Assembly (NCBI GenBank): GCA_963774765.1
Contig: CAVZGP010000009.1
Span: 558,001 to 622,000, forward strand
DNA from: Sva-07 sp963774765
Lineage (GTDB): Bacteria > Actinomycetota > Acidimicrobiia > Acidimicrobiales > Ilumatobacteraceae
Reading direction: 5' to 3'
DNA: 64,000 nucleotides
Shown: positions 43,596 through 52,081 of the stretch, piece after piece
How positions within the stretch are numbered: position 1 is the first letter of the stretch
How the letters are laid out: each line of letters begins with the position of its first letter
Made by a program: the position numbers and the translations under genes
Notes under the pieces: generated by a model
The model's database searches: none
Seen by the model: only the letters and a program-made list of their open reading frames with translations
What the model was told of the DNA's origin: nothing

Positions 43596-44753
43596 ATGCC
43601 GTACGCCCACCGCCCGAACATCCACGACGCCGACAGTCACCTGATGGAGGGCTTCACGTGGCTGCGCGATCATGCCGACGCGACCACCAAGGCGTTGTTG
43701 CCCGATCTCTCGCCGGCACTCGACAAAGCCGGTTCTGGTGCCGGACGGGCGATCCGACTCGGCGAGGCCCGCATCGGCGATCTCGACCAGACCGCAGAAC
43801 TCGAACAGAACGTGATCGCGTCAGCCAAGGGATGGTTGGCTCTGGGCGCGATGGACAGCGCTGAACGCACGCGGGCGCTCGACCTGCTCGGCTTCGACTC
43901 GCAACTCGTCTTCTCGACGTTCTCGGTGGGACTGTTCGCGTTCTCCGACGACCCCCAAGCGGTCTACGGCGGTACCAGCGCCCACAACCGAATGATCTCG
44001 GAGTTCTGCAGCGATGACGACCGGCTGATCGGCGTCGGCTTCCTGCCGCTCAACGATCCGCAGCGGTCGTTGGCGTCGCTCGCCGAGGCGCTCGAACTCG
44101 GTTGCGGCGCACTGTGGGTCGCGCATGCGACGTCGTCGGGTCGTTCGCCGTCGCACATCGACAACGACCCGGTGTGGGCCGCCATCGAGGCGGCCGGCGT
44201 GCCGATCGTGATGCACATCGGCGCGGGCAGGAGCTCGATCTCGAAGGCGTGGCACAACAACGGACGTCCCCGTCCAGTCGACCTGCACGGTGGCGGCGAG
44301 AACCTGCGAGGCAAGGACCTGCCGTCGGTGCACCACGCTGCCGAGACGTATCTGACCGCGATGGTGCTCGACGGCGTGTTCGAACGATTCCCTGAGCTGC
44401 GGTGCGGCGTGATCGAACTCGGCGCCTCGTGGGTGCCGTCGCTCCTCAGCCGCCTCGACTACGCGGCCAAGAGCTTCGCTCGCACCGAGCCGATGATCGG
44501 CGAACTCTCCATGAAGCCGTCGGACTACATCCGCCGCCAGGTCCGCTTCACGCCGTTCCCGGGCGAGGACGTCGCCGAGATGATCGACCATTCCAGCGCC
44601 GAGCTGTACCTGTTCTCCAGCGACTACCCCCATCCCGAAGGCACCAAGGATCCCATCGGGAAGTTCGAACGCTCCTTCGACGAGCGGGGGATCGACGCCC
44701 CAGCGCGTCAACTCTTCTACGAGGACAATTTCCGCACGCTGGTGCGCAGCTAG
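43596..44753 (+). CDS. Amidohydrolase 2-family metal hydrolase/decarboxylase
   Basis: A 385-residue TIM-barrel of the ACMSD-like amidohydrolase 2 group. Metal ligands appear in DADSHLMEGFTWL, GVPIVMHIGAGRSS and FSSDYPHPEGTKDPI, with the Glu of GVIELGASWVPSLL. Members catalyse decarboxylation or hydrolysis of carboxylated rings. It precedes a TetR-type regulator by 11 bases and may be controlled by it (inference). The fragment at the right edge of the window belongs to the same broad family. Confidence 0.87.
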   Translation: MPYAHRPNIHDADSHLMEGFTWLRDHADATTKALLPDLSPALDKAGSGAGRAIRLGEARIGDLDQTAELEQNVIASAKGWLALGAMDSAERTRALDLLGFDSQLVFSTFSVGLFAFSDDPQAVYGGTSAHNRMISEFCSDDDRLIGVGFLPLNDPQRSLASLAEALELGCGALWVAHATSSGRSPSHIDNDPVWAAIEAAGVPIVMHIGAGRSSISKAWHNNGRPRPVDLHGGGENLRGKDLPSVHHAAETYLTAMVLDGVFERFPELRCGVIELGASWVPSLLSRLDYAAKSFARTEPMIGELSMKPSDYIRRQVRFTPFPGEDVAEMIDHSSAELYLFSSDYPHPEGTKDPIGKFERSFDERGIDAPARQLFYEDNFRTLVRS

Positions 44754-44764
44754 GTTCCGCCGTC

Positions 44765-45352
44765 GTGCCCAGCAGCATCGACGATGCACCCCGTCGTCGC
44801 ATGAGCAGCGACGACCGTCGTCGCCAGCTGCTCGACACCGCCTCGGAGATCGTCGTCGAACACGGGTCGGCCGCCATGAGCATGGAACGGCTCGCCGAGG
44901 TGGCCGGAGTGTCGAAAGCACTGCCGTACAAGCATTTCGCCAACAGCGACGACGTGCTCGCGCGGTTGTACCGACGCGAGAGCCGGGGGCTGGGCGCCGC
45001 TGTCTGGAGCGCACTCGCCGATGCCCCACCTGACAGCGACCTGATCCGCGTCGGTGTGCACGCATATTTCGAACAGGTCGTCACCCGCGGCGCGGTGTTG
45101 GCGGCATTGTCGCAGCCCGGCTCGACGGTGCCCTCGATCGCCGACCCCGGTCGGGCCGGTGTGATCTTCGAAGTCGAGGTGCTCAACCGTTTCCACGGGC
45201 TGCCGCGCGACAGGGCGAAAGCGGTCGCAGGGATCATCCAAGGTGCCATGGTGGGCGCCGTGAACACCTTGCACGCCGGACGCGGCACCCGCCGACAACT
45301 CGAAGACGACCTCGTGACGGCAATCGGGTCGATCGTCGCTGCGGCCTCGTAG
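44765..45352 (+). CDS. TetR-family transcriptional regulator
   Basis: About 195 residues from GTG 44765; ATG 44801 is an alternative. The helix-turn-helix region is RRRQLLDTASEIVVEHG and AMSMERLAEVAGVSKALPYKHFANSDDVLARL, a textbook TetR DNA-binding domain. The C-terminal ligand domain is helical (VGVHAYFEQVVTRGAVLAAL, GIIQGAMVGAVNTLH). It likely represses itself and the amidohydrolase gene ahead of it; no operator could be identified. Convergent with menD. Confidence 0.88.
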   Translation: MPSSIDDAPRRRMSSDDRRRQLLDTASEIVVEHGSAAMSMERLAEVAGVSKALPYKHFANSDDVLARLYRRESRGLGAAVWSALADAPPDSDLIRVGVHAYFEQVVTRGAVLAALSQPGSTVPSIADPGRAGVIFEVEVLNRFHGLPRDRAKAVAGIIQGAMVGAVNTLHAGRGTRRQLEDDLVTAIGSIVAAAS

Positions 45353-45378
45353 GCCCGCGCTGGTTCGATCACACGCGA

Positions 45379-47052
45379 TCAGCGAGCGTCGAGCACCGCA
45401 CTCACCGCCGCGTGGAGTTCGGCGTGGACCTCGACGTTGTGGCGACGCTCAGTCGGCACGCAACACACCCAGGGACCGGGCTGGGCGAGCTGCTCGACGA
45501 GTTCGTCGACGGCCTGCACCGTTCGGGCCTCCAACCCGTACGACGTTGCGAGTGCCACGAGGTCGACGCCGAGCGGCGTGCCGAACAACTGCTCGAATCG
45601 ATCCTCGGCCAGGGCCGTGGCCTGCGGCAGGAACGAGAAGATGCCCCCGCCGTCGTTGTCGACGACGACGATGCGCAGGTCGACGTCACGTCGCTCCAGC
45701 GATGTCAGCGCATTGCTGTCGTGCACGAATGCCAGGTCGCCCAGCAGCACGAAGGTGGTCCGCCCGGTGAGCGCCCGGCCGAGCGCCGTGCCCAACACCC
45801 CGTCGATGCCGTTGGCACCGCGATTGGCGTACGCCTGCGCCTTCACTCCTCCGAACCACTCGAGGTCGCGAACCGGCATCGACGAGGCGACGACCAGGTC
45901 CGTGTCGTCGGGAATCGCCTGGGCCATCGTCCGAGCAACGCCGGGTTCGGTCAGCTCGTCGAACGCGGCAAGGACATCGCCGATCACCCCATCGGCGACC
46001 TGGTCGACGGTGATCCATGACGCAGCCCATTCCGGGTCGGCTGTCGGCGCCGACGACACCTCTGCGAGCAGATCGTCGATGTCGACAACGGCGGTCACGT
46101 TGTGTTCGGGATCGATCACGCCCGGGCCACCGACTTGGAGCAGCGTGGCACCGGCGTCGGTGGATCGGGCAGTCCACTGCGCCAGCACCTTCGACGCCGC
46201 CGGCCGGCCGATACGAACGATGACGTCGGGAAGGTGGCCGGTCGCGAAGCGCTCGTTGCGCAGCAGCGCGTCGGCCGTCGAGATGGCTCCCGGTAGCCGA
46301 CGCATCCGCGACACCGGATCGGCGATGATCGGCCAGCCGGTCAGATCCGCTAGCTGCACCACTTGGTCGGCGGCGACTCCGCTACGACCTCCGAGCAGGA
46401 TCACCCCGCGGGCCGCGCCGCCGTTCAGAACCACGTCGGATCGACGTGCTCGCCCACCGTGCCCAACTGTTCGCGGCGCGGTGTCCGATCGTGCTGGGAG
46501 TTCACCGACCGCGCCGATCAGCGGCTCACGGAATGCGAGGTTGAGCTGCACCGGGCCGCGGGCCGCGTGGCGCCACGTGTCGATCGCCAGTTCCCGCCAC
46601 AGCGACCGCTCGCCGTCGGCCGGCACACCAGGGTCGCGCGACCACACGACGTGACGTCCGTACAGATCGACCTGGTCGATCGTCTGCGGCGCGCCGACAC
46701 CACGCAGTTCCTCGGGGCGATCAGCGGTCAACACGATCATCGGGATCTCAGAGAGTCGCGCCTCGACCACCGCCGGATAGAAGTTCGCCGCCGCGGTGCC
46801 GCTCGTGCACAACAGCAGCGCCGGACCGCCATCGAGCGCGAGACCGAGCGCGACGAACGCCGCCGACCGTTCGTCGTGGACGACGTGGACGTTCATCTCG
46901 GAGCAGTCCGCGAGCGCCAGCGCCATCGGCGTCGATCGTGATCCGGGAGCGATGACGGCGTGGCGAACTCCGAGAGCCAGCCATTCGTCGACGAGCGTCG
47001 CACAGAACGTCGCCTGGACGTCCTGCGGGCGGGGTTCTGCAGCGCCGACCAT
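45379..47052 (-). CDS. menD: 2-succinyl-5-enolpyruvyl-6-hydroxy-3-cyclohexene-1-carboxylate synthase
   Basis: A 557-residue ThDP enzyme from ATG 47052 (a longer start at 47088 would overlap the divergent gene). It has TFCATLVDEWLALGVRHAVIAPGSRSTP, HDERSAAFVALGLA (catalytic Glu region), TSGTAAANFYPAVVEA, LTADRPEELRGVGAPQTIDQ, a central domain, and ANRGANGIDGVLGTALG plus the ThDP motif GDLAFVHDSNAL..NDGGGIFSFLPQA. It joins isochorismate and 2-oxoglutarate in menaquinone synthesis. Confidence 0.96.
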   Translation of the reverse strand: MVGAAEPRPQDVQATFCATLVDEWLALGVRHAVIAPGSRSTPMALALADCSEMNVHVVHDERSAAFVALGLALDGGPALLLCTSGTAAANFYPAVVEARLSEIPMIVLTADRPEELRGVGAPQTIDQVDLYGRHVVWSRDPGVPADGERSLWRELAIDTWRHAARGPVQLNLAFREPLIGAVGELPARSDTAPRTVGHGGRARRSDVVLNGGAARGVILLGGRSGVAADQVVQLADLTGWPIIADPVSRMRRLPGAISTADALLRNERFATGHLPDVIVRIGRPAASKVLAQWTARSTDAGATLLQVGGPGVIDPEHNVTAVVDIDDLLAEVSSAPTADPEWAASWITVDQVADGVIGDVLAAFDELTEPGVARTMAQAIPDDTDLVVASSMPVRDLEWFGGVKAQAYANRGANGIDGVLGTALGRALTGRTTFVLLGDLAFVHDSNALTSLERRDVDLRIVVVDNDGGGIFSFLPQATALAEDRFEQLFGTPLGVDLVALATSYGLEARTVQAVDELVEQLAQPGPWVCCVPTERRHNVEVHAELHAAVSAVLDAR

Positions 47053-47086
47053 TGCCGACAGACGATAGGCGCATACCGTGTCGATC

Positions 47087-47803
47087 ATGACGGCGATCGC
47101 GAATCAGGAGTCGACCCGACCGACGGTGACCGTCGAGGTGTGGTCCGACGTGGTGTGCCCGTGGTGTTACATCGGCAAGCGGAAGTTCGCCACGGGACTC
47201 GGCCAGGTCGAAGCGGAGCTGGCCGAGCAGGGTGTCGGCGTCGTCTTCGACGTGTCGTACCACCCATACCAGCTCGACCCGACCGCAGCGCCAGGAAGCG
47301 CCAGCCCGGTGATCGAGGCCTACGCAAAGAAGTTCGGTGGTCCCGAACGCGCCGAGGCGATCATCGCGAACGTGTCCGAGCGTGCCGCCGAGGTCGGTCT
47401 CGAGTTCCGGATGGATCGGGCATTGCGCGCCAACACGCTGCTCGCCCACCGCCTGATCTGGTTGGCAGCCCAGCCCGAATCGCCGGTCGCGCAGGACGCG
47501 ACGAAGGAACGACTGTTGAAGGCGTACTTCCATGACGGTCTGAACATCGGCGATCCCGATGTGCTCGCCGACTGCGCCGCCGAGGTGGGTTTCGACCGCG
47601 ACGTGGTGTACGAGTTCCTCGCGTCCGCCCGCGGTGTCGAAGAAGTGCGAGCCGAACTCGACATGGCGGGCGACAACGGGATCACGGCGGTGCCGACCTA
47701 CGTGGTCAACGGACGGTGGGCGATCCCGGGGGCACAGGAGCCCGAGACGTTCGCCCAGGTGCTGCGCAAGATGGCCGACCAGGCGGTTGCCGAGCAGGTC
47801 TGA
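47087..47803 (+). CDS. DsbA-family FrnE-like oxidoreductase
   Basis: A 238-residue thioredoxin-fold protein with an inserted helical domain. The redox site is VWSDVVCPWCYIGKRKF (C-P-W-C, about residues 24-27 from ATG 47087). The C-terminus has GITAVPTYVVNGRWAIPGAQ with the cis-Pro of TAVPTYV. There is no signal peptide, so it is cytoplasmic like FrnE, which is linked to oxidative stress and polyketide steps. GTG 47078 is an alternative start. Its stop overlaps the menH-like start (TGATG). Confidence 0.9.
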   Translation: MTAIANQESTRPTVTVEVWSDVVCPWCYIGKRKFATGLGQVEAELAEQGVGVVFDVSYHPYQLDPTAAPGSASPVIEAYAKKFGGPERAEAIIANVSERAAEVGLEFRMDRALRANTLLAHRLIWLAAQPESPVAQDATKERLLKAYFHDGLNIGDPDVLADCAAEVGFDRDVVYEFLASARGVEEVRAELDMAGDNGITAVPTYVVNGRWAIPGAQEPETFAQVLRKMADQAVAEQV

Positions 47804-48564
47804 TGGCTCACGACGACGCCGGCCCGTCGCATCGCATCGTCCTCGCTCACGGCTTCACCCAGACGGCGCGATCGTGGGCGACGTTCGAGGGGTTGCTGCG
47901 TTCGCAGATCTCCGACGTCGAGACGATCGCGGTCGACCTTCCCGGGCACGGCGACGCGGGACCTCCGGCGGCTCTCGATCTGTGGGCGAGCGCGTCCCGG
48001 TTGGTCACGGCTGGTGGTGTCGGTACGTACGTCGGCTACTCGATGGGCGGACGGGTGGCGCTCCACGCGGCGCTCGCCGCGCCGGACAACGTGCGTCGGC
48101 TCGTGCTGATCGGAGCGACCGCGGGCATCGACGACCCCCACGAACGCCACGCACGTCGCGACGCCGACGATCAACTGGCGGGCCACATCGAGGCGGTCGG
48201 AGTGCGGACGTTCGTCGACGAGTGGCTGGCCAACCCGTTGTTCGCCGGGCTCACCGAGGCGACCGCGTTGCGAGCCGACCGACTCCGCAACACCGCTGCC
48301 GGGTTGGCGTCCAGTCTCCGGGCCACGGGAACCGGCACGCAGACCCCGTTGTGGGATCGCCTCGGCGAGATCGAGGTTCCCGTGTTGGTGCTCGTGGGCG
48401 AACACGACGCGAAGTTCACCGACCTGGGTCGACGCCTCGTCGAGGGACTTCGCGTCGCCGAACTCGTCGTGATTCCCCACGCCGGCCACAGCGTCCACCT
48501 CGAGCAACCCACCGCCACCGCCACCGCGCTCGCAGCCTGGCTCGCCACCCACCCGCAGCGATGA
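47803..48564 (+). CDS. menH: MenH-like alpha/beta hydrolase (SHCHC synthase candidate)
   Basis: A 253-residue hydrolase-fold protein. It has VLAHGFTQTARSW, VDLPGHGDAG, YVGYSMGGRVALHAAL (nucleophile Ser in G-Y-S-M-G-G), the GEHDAKF acid and HAGHSVHLEQP with the His. The family converts the MenD product to SHCHC. Its location directly after menD (divergent) supports the MenH assignment, which is otherwise difficult by sequence. The TGA stop lies inside the first copy of a palindrome doublet. Confidence 0.78.
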   Translation: MAHDDAGPSHRIVLAHGFTQTARSWATFEGLLRSQISDVETIAVDLPGHGDAGPPAALDLWASASRLVTAGGVGTYVGYSMGGRVALHAALAAPDNVRRLVLIGATAGIDDPHERHARRDADDQLAGHIEAVGVRTFVDEWLANPLFAGLTEATALRADRLRNTAAGLASSLRATGTGTQTPLWDRLGEIEVPVLVLVGEHDAKFTDLGRRLVEGLRVAELVVIPHAGHSVHLEQPTATATALAAWLATHPQR

Positions 48565-48660
48565 GCCAAACCGCCATATCCGGTCACTTCGCTCATCGCA
48601 GGCCCACTCCCACCCGCAGCGATGAGCCAAACCGCCATATCCGGTCACTTCGCTCATCGC
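48558..48660. repeat. Inverted-orientation doublet of 42-bp GCGATGAGC palindromes
   Basis: Copies at 48558-48599 and 48619-48660, 42 bp each with a 19-bp spacer. They are the reverse complement form of the copies at 27312 and 41578 (core CCGCCATATCCGGTC). The first copy supplies the TGA stop codon of the menH-like gene. They lie between convergent menH-like and menA genes. Confidence 0.9.
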
Positions 48661-48669
48661 TGGGCGTCG

Positions 48670-49530
48670 TCAGATGGCGAGGCCGATCGTGACCAAGAGA
48701 CCCCACGCGAGTTCGAGCTTGCCGGTCTCGCCCAGCACAGCGATGAGCGCCGGCCCCCTCGCACCGCCGAGGACGGCCCTGACCGGTCGGATCGTCAGCG
48801 GGAGTGCCAGGAACCCGAACAGCACCGGGACACGCCAGAGCGCCGCAACTGCCGACGACACGAACGCGGCGCCGATCAGGACGACGTAGAACCAGCGTGT
48901 GCGCCGGTCTCCGAGGCGGACCGCGAGTGTCTTCTTGCCGACCTCCCGATCGGTCGGAATGTCGCGCAGGTTGTTGATCACCAGCAGCGCGCAGGCCAAC
49001 GATCCGACGGCGGACCCCATCACCAACGACAGTGCGGTGACCGATTCGATCGCGGCATACGTCGTACCCGCTGTCGCCACCAACCCGAAGAACACGAAGA
49101 CGAACACCTCACCGAGGCCGAGGTAGCCGTAGGGCTTCGGACCCCCGGTGTAGAACCAGCCGGCCGCGATCGCGGCGGCGCCGACGAGCAACAGGACGAG
49201 CGATGTCGAAAGCGCTATCGCCAGCCCCGCGACGGCGGCGACCCCGAAGGACAGGAGCGCCGCCTTCCTCACCTCGGAGGGGCTGGCGAGTCCGCTGGCC
49301 ACCAATCGGGTCGGGCCGACCCGGACGTCGTCGGTACCTCGTACCCCGTCGCTGTAATCGTTCGCGTAGTTGACCCCGATCTGCAGCGCAAGGCTGACCA
49401 CGAGCGCCGCAGCGACACGCCACCACACGACATCGGCCGGCTCGCCGACCGCCGCCGCAGCACCCACGGCAACCGGAACCACGGCTGCGGGCAACGTCCG
49501 GGGCCGTGCTCCGGTGATCCAACGATTCAT
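48670..49530 (-). CDS. menA: 1,4-dihydroxy-2-naphthoate polyprenyltransferase
   Basis: A 286-residue membrane prenyltransferase of the UbiA superfamily. MNRWITGARPRTLPAAVVPV is the usual start. The two Asp-rich motifs are NYANDYSDGVRGTDD and NNLRDIPTDREVGKKTLAVRLG. About eight hydrophobic helices are visible. It attaches the polyprenyl tail to DHNA in menaquinone synthesis. ATG 49530 is chosen because homology starts there. It is divergent from an amidase gene (20 bases between starts). Confidence 0.95.
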   Translation of the reverse strand: MNRWITGARPRTLPAAVVPVAVGAAAAVGEPADVVWWRVAAALVVSLALQIGVNYANDYSDGVRGTDDVRVGPTRLVASGLASPSEVRKAALLSFGVAAVAGLAIALSTSLVLLLVGAAAIAAGWFYTGGPKPYGYLGLGEVFVFVFFGLVATAGTTYAAIESVTALSLVMGSAVGSLACALLVINNLRDIPTDREVGKKTLAVRLGDRRTRWFYVVLIGAAFVSSAVAALWRVPVLFGFLALPLTIRPVRAVLGGARGPALIAVLGETGKLELAWGLLVTIGLAI

Positions 49531-49550
49531 CTGTGCGCCATGATGGGGCC

Positions 49551-50957
49551 ATGACGCAGCTGTGGCAACTCGGGGCACTCGAACTCGCTGATCGGATCCG
49601 GTCCAAAGAGGTGTCGAGCAGGGAGGTGCTCGAGGCTCACCTCACCCGGGTCGACGAGTGCAACGGCGCGCTCAACGCCATCGTCCGCGTGCTCGCCGAT
49701 GAGGCTCGTGGCGCCGCTGACGCCGCCGACGCAGCACTCGCCGCCGGCGCCGAGATCGGTCGGCTCCACGGCGTGCCATGCACCGTCAAGGAGAACATCG
49801 ACGTGGCGGGAACGCCGACGACGCAGGGCGTCAAGGCGTTGGCCGACGCCGTCGCGACGATCGACTCGCCGACTGTCGAACGGATGCGCGCTGCGGGTGC
49901 GATCCCGTTCGCGCGCACGAACCTGCCCGACTTCGGACTCAGGGTCCACACCGATTCCGAACTTCACGGACCGACCCGCAATCCCTGGAACCCGAACGCA
50001 ACCGCCGGCGGATCGAGCGGCGGGGAGGGCGCGACGATCGCATCGGGGATGAGCCCCATCGGGCTCGGCAACGACATCGGCGGGTCGCTGCGCAATCCGG
50101 CGCACTGCTGCGGCATCGCCTCGCTCAAGCCGACGGTCGGTGTGATCCCGATGGCCACGGTCGTACCGCCCGAGGACATGACGCTGTCGTCGCAGTTGAT
50201 GGTCGTGGAGGGGCCGATGGCACGCAAGGTGGCCGACGTGAGAGCGGGGCTCGAGATCCTCGCCGGCCAGCACTGGCGCGATCCTCGCAGTGTCACCGCA
50301 GCACTCACCGACTGTGACGACGGCGAACGCCTGCGGATCGCCGTGATGGCCGACCCGCCAGGCGGCACCACCGATCCCGGCATCGCGGCCGCGATCCGCT
50401 CGGTCGCGGACCGACTCGCCGATGCCGGACACGACGTGGTCGAGGCAACGCCGCCCGGCTTCGAACGAACCGTCGACCTCTGGCGGATGCTGATGATCGA
50501 CGACATCCGAGCGCAGAAGGATCTCCTGCCGCTCGTCCTCGGCGTCGACGCGATGGCGTTGCTGACGATGTTCGACGAGTCGTCGGAGCCCACACGGGTC
50601 CCCGACACCCATCTGATGCATGCCGAGCGGTACAACCTCATGCGTCAGTGGTCGGCGTTCCACCAGGAGTACCCCGTGATGTTGTCGCCGACGTGGGCTC
50701 GACGTGCGTTCGTGCCCGGGGCTGATCTCGATCCGGACACCGGCGTCGAGATGATGACCGAAACGATCCGACCGGTCATACCGTCGAACCTGCTCGGCAC
50801 GCCTGCGGTGGTGACGCCCGCCGGGGTCGTCGACGGACTTCCGGTCGGAGTCCAGGTGATGGGAGACCGGTTCACGGACCTGCGCTGCCTGACCGTCGCG
50901 GCCGAGATCGAATCGCTCGTCGGCACGATCACGCCAATCGACCCGATCACCGCGTGA
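49551..50957 (+). CDS. Amidase signature-family protein
   Basis: A 468-residue amidase from ATG 49551. The Ser-Ser-Lys triad is visible: catalytic Lys in HGVPCTVKENIDVAG (about residue 83), GGSSGGEGA with the first Ser, and GLGNDIGGSLRNPA with the nucleophile Ser. It hydrolyses an amide of unknown substrate. Its TGA overlaps the GTG of menE (GTGA), so the two are co-translated although no link to menaquinone synthesis is known. M. tuberculosis also has an amidase gene, amiA2, beside the era-recO block. Confidence 0.9.
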   Translation: MTQLWQLGALELADRIRSKEVSSREVLEAHLTRVDECNGALNAIVRVLADEARGAADAADAALAAGAEIGRLHGVPCTVKENIDVAGTPTTQGVKALADAVATIDSPTVERMRAAGAIPFARTNLPDFGLRVHTDSELHGPTRNPWNPNATAGGSSGGEGATIASGMSPIGLGNDIGGSLRNPAHCCGIASLKPTVGVIPMATVVPPEDMTLSSQLMVVEGPMARKVADVRAGLEILAGQHWRDPRSVTAALTDCDDGERLRIAVMADPPGGTTDPGIAAAIRSVADRLADAGHDVVEATPPGFERTVDLWRMLMIDDIRAQKDLLPLVLGVDAMALLTMFDESSEPTRVPDTHLMHAERYNLMRQWSAFHQEYPVMLSPTWARRAFVPGADLDPDTGVEMMTETIRPVIPSNLLGTPAVVTPAGVVDGLPVGVQVMGDRFTDLRCLTVAAEIESLVGTITPIDPITA

Positions 50958-52003
50958 GTCGACTGGTCGCGATCGATCTGCCGGGAGGCCCCGAATTCGT
51001 CGACGAGTTGCTGCGCGTCTGGGATGCCGGCGATGCCGCGTTCCCCGTCGATCAACGACTCCCCGACGTGGCCAAGCGCGAGTTGTGCGACGTCATGCGC
51101 GTCGGCCACGAGATCGAGTCCGGCGACGCGTTGGTCGTCGCGACGAGCGGCTCGACCGGCGCGCCGAAGGGCGTGGTGCTGACCCACGAGGCGGTCGCTG
51201 CTTCGGCGCACGCGACGAGCGAGCGGCTGGGTGTGCAGCCCGAAGATCACTGGCTGGCGTGCCTCCCACTGTCGCACGTCGGCGGCCTGTCGGTGGTCAC
51301 GCGGGCACTCCACACGGGCGCGAAGCTGACCGTGCTCCCCGGCTTCGAGACCGAAGCCGTCGAACAGGTACGAGCAAGCCTGGTGTCGCTTGTGGCAACT
51401 GCGCTCGCCCGAATCGACGCTTCACGGTTCCGCACGATCGTGCTCGGCGGCAGCCGGCCACCCGACGGCCGTCCCGCCAACTGCGTCACGACCTACGGGA
51501 TGACCGAGACCGGCAGCGGGGTCGTGTACGACGGGGTACCGCTCGACGGCGTCGAGGTCGACATCACGGACGACGGCGAGATACGGCTGCGAGCGCCGAT
51601 GCTGCTGCGCTGCTACCGCGATGGCTCCTCCCCCGTCGACGTCGATGGCTGGTTCTCGACCGGGGACCTCGGTGTGTTCCTGTCCGACGGGCGCCTGCAC
51701 GTCGCCGGCCGGCGCGGCGACCTGATCATCACCGGCGGCGAAAACGTCTGGCCCGAAGCGGTCGAAGCCGCTCTCGCCAACCATCCGGCCGTCGCCGAGG
51801 TGCTCGTGCGTGGCGTCGACGATCCCGAATGGGGCCAACTCGTCGAGGCGGTCGTCGTGCCGGCTGGCGTGCCGCCGACGCTCGCGTCGATTCGCGCTCA
51901 CGTCAAAGAGCACCATCCGGCGTACATGGCACCCAAACGGCTCACCCTCGTCGAGTCGCTTCCCCGCACGTCCCTCGGAAAACTCCGCCGCCACCCGACC
52001 TGA
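50954..52003 (+). CDS. menE: O-succinylbenzoate-CoA ligase
   Basis: A 349-residue short ANL ligase typical of actinobacterial MenE. The P-loop is VVATSGSTGAPKGVVLTH (about residues 60-77), then WLACLPLSHVGGLSVVTRAL, TTYGMTETGSG, GWFSTGDLG, RRGDLIITGGENVWPEAVE and the C-terminal TSLGKLRR catalytic Lys. It activates o-succinylbenzoate for MenB. The start is GTG 50954 coupled to the amidase. menB and menC are not in this window. Confidence 0.92.
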   Translation: MSRLVAIDLPGGPEFVDELLRVWDAGDAAFPVDQRLPDVAKRELCDVMRVGHEIESGDALVVATSGSTGAPKGVVLTHEAVAASAHATSERLGVQPEDHWLACLPLSHVGGLSVVTRALHTGAKLTVLPGFETEAVEQVRASLVSLVATALARIDASRFRTIVLGGSRPPDGRPANCVTTYGMTETGSGVVYDGVPLDGVEVDITDDGEIRLRAPMLLRCYRDGSSPVDVDGWFSTGDLGVFLSDGRLHVAGRRGDLIITGGENVWPEAVEAALANHPAVAEVLVRGVDDPEWGQLVEAVVVPAGVPPTLASIRAHVKEHHPAYMAPKRLTLVESLPRTSLGKLRRHPT

Positions 52004-52004
52004 G

Positions 52005-52059
52005 CCCGAAAAATGCCTGGATCTGCGCGCTCAGCGCGACAAACCAGGCATTTTTCGGG
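52005..52059. terminator. Nested hairpin between convergent menE and SDR genes
   Basis: Outer arms CCCGAAAAATGCCTGG (52005-52020) and CCAGGCATTTTTCGGG (52044-52059) are perfect reverse complements. The 23-base loop contains a second hairpin, CGCGCT-C-AGCGCG. An A-run and a T-run lie in the outer arms, so the structure can act as an intrinsic-type terminator in both directions. It starts two bases after the menE stop. Sequence is unrelated to the other palindrome families in the window. Confidence 0.75.
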
Positions 52060-52081
52060 GACGGCGTGACCCGGTGGGTGT

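Noticed and set aside
43596..45352. Amidohydrolase and TetR gene as a resistance or toxin module
   Set aside because: The two genes look like ordinary catabolic enzyme and regulator. Nothing in the sequence points to defence or toxicity.
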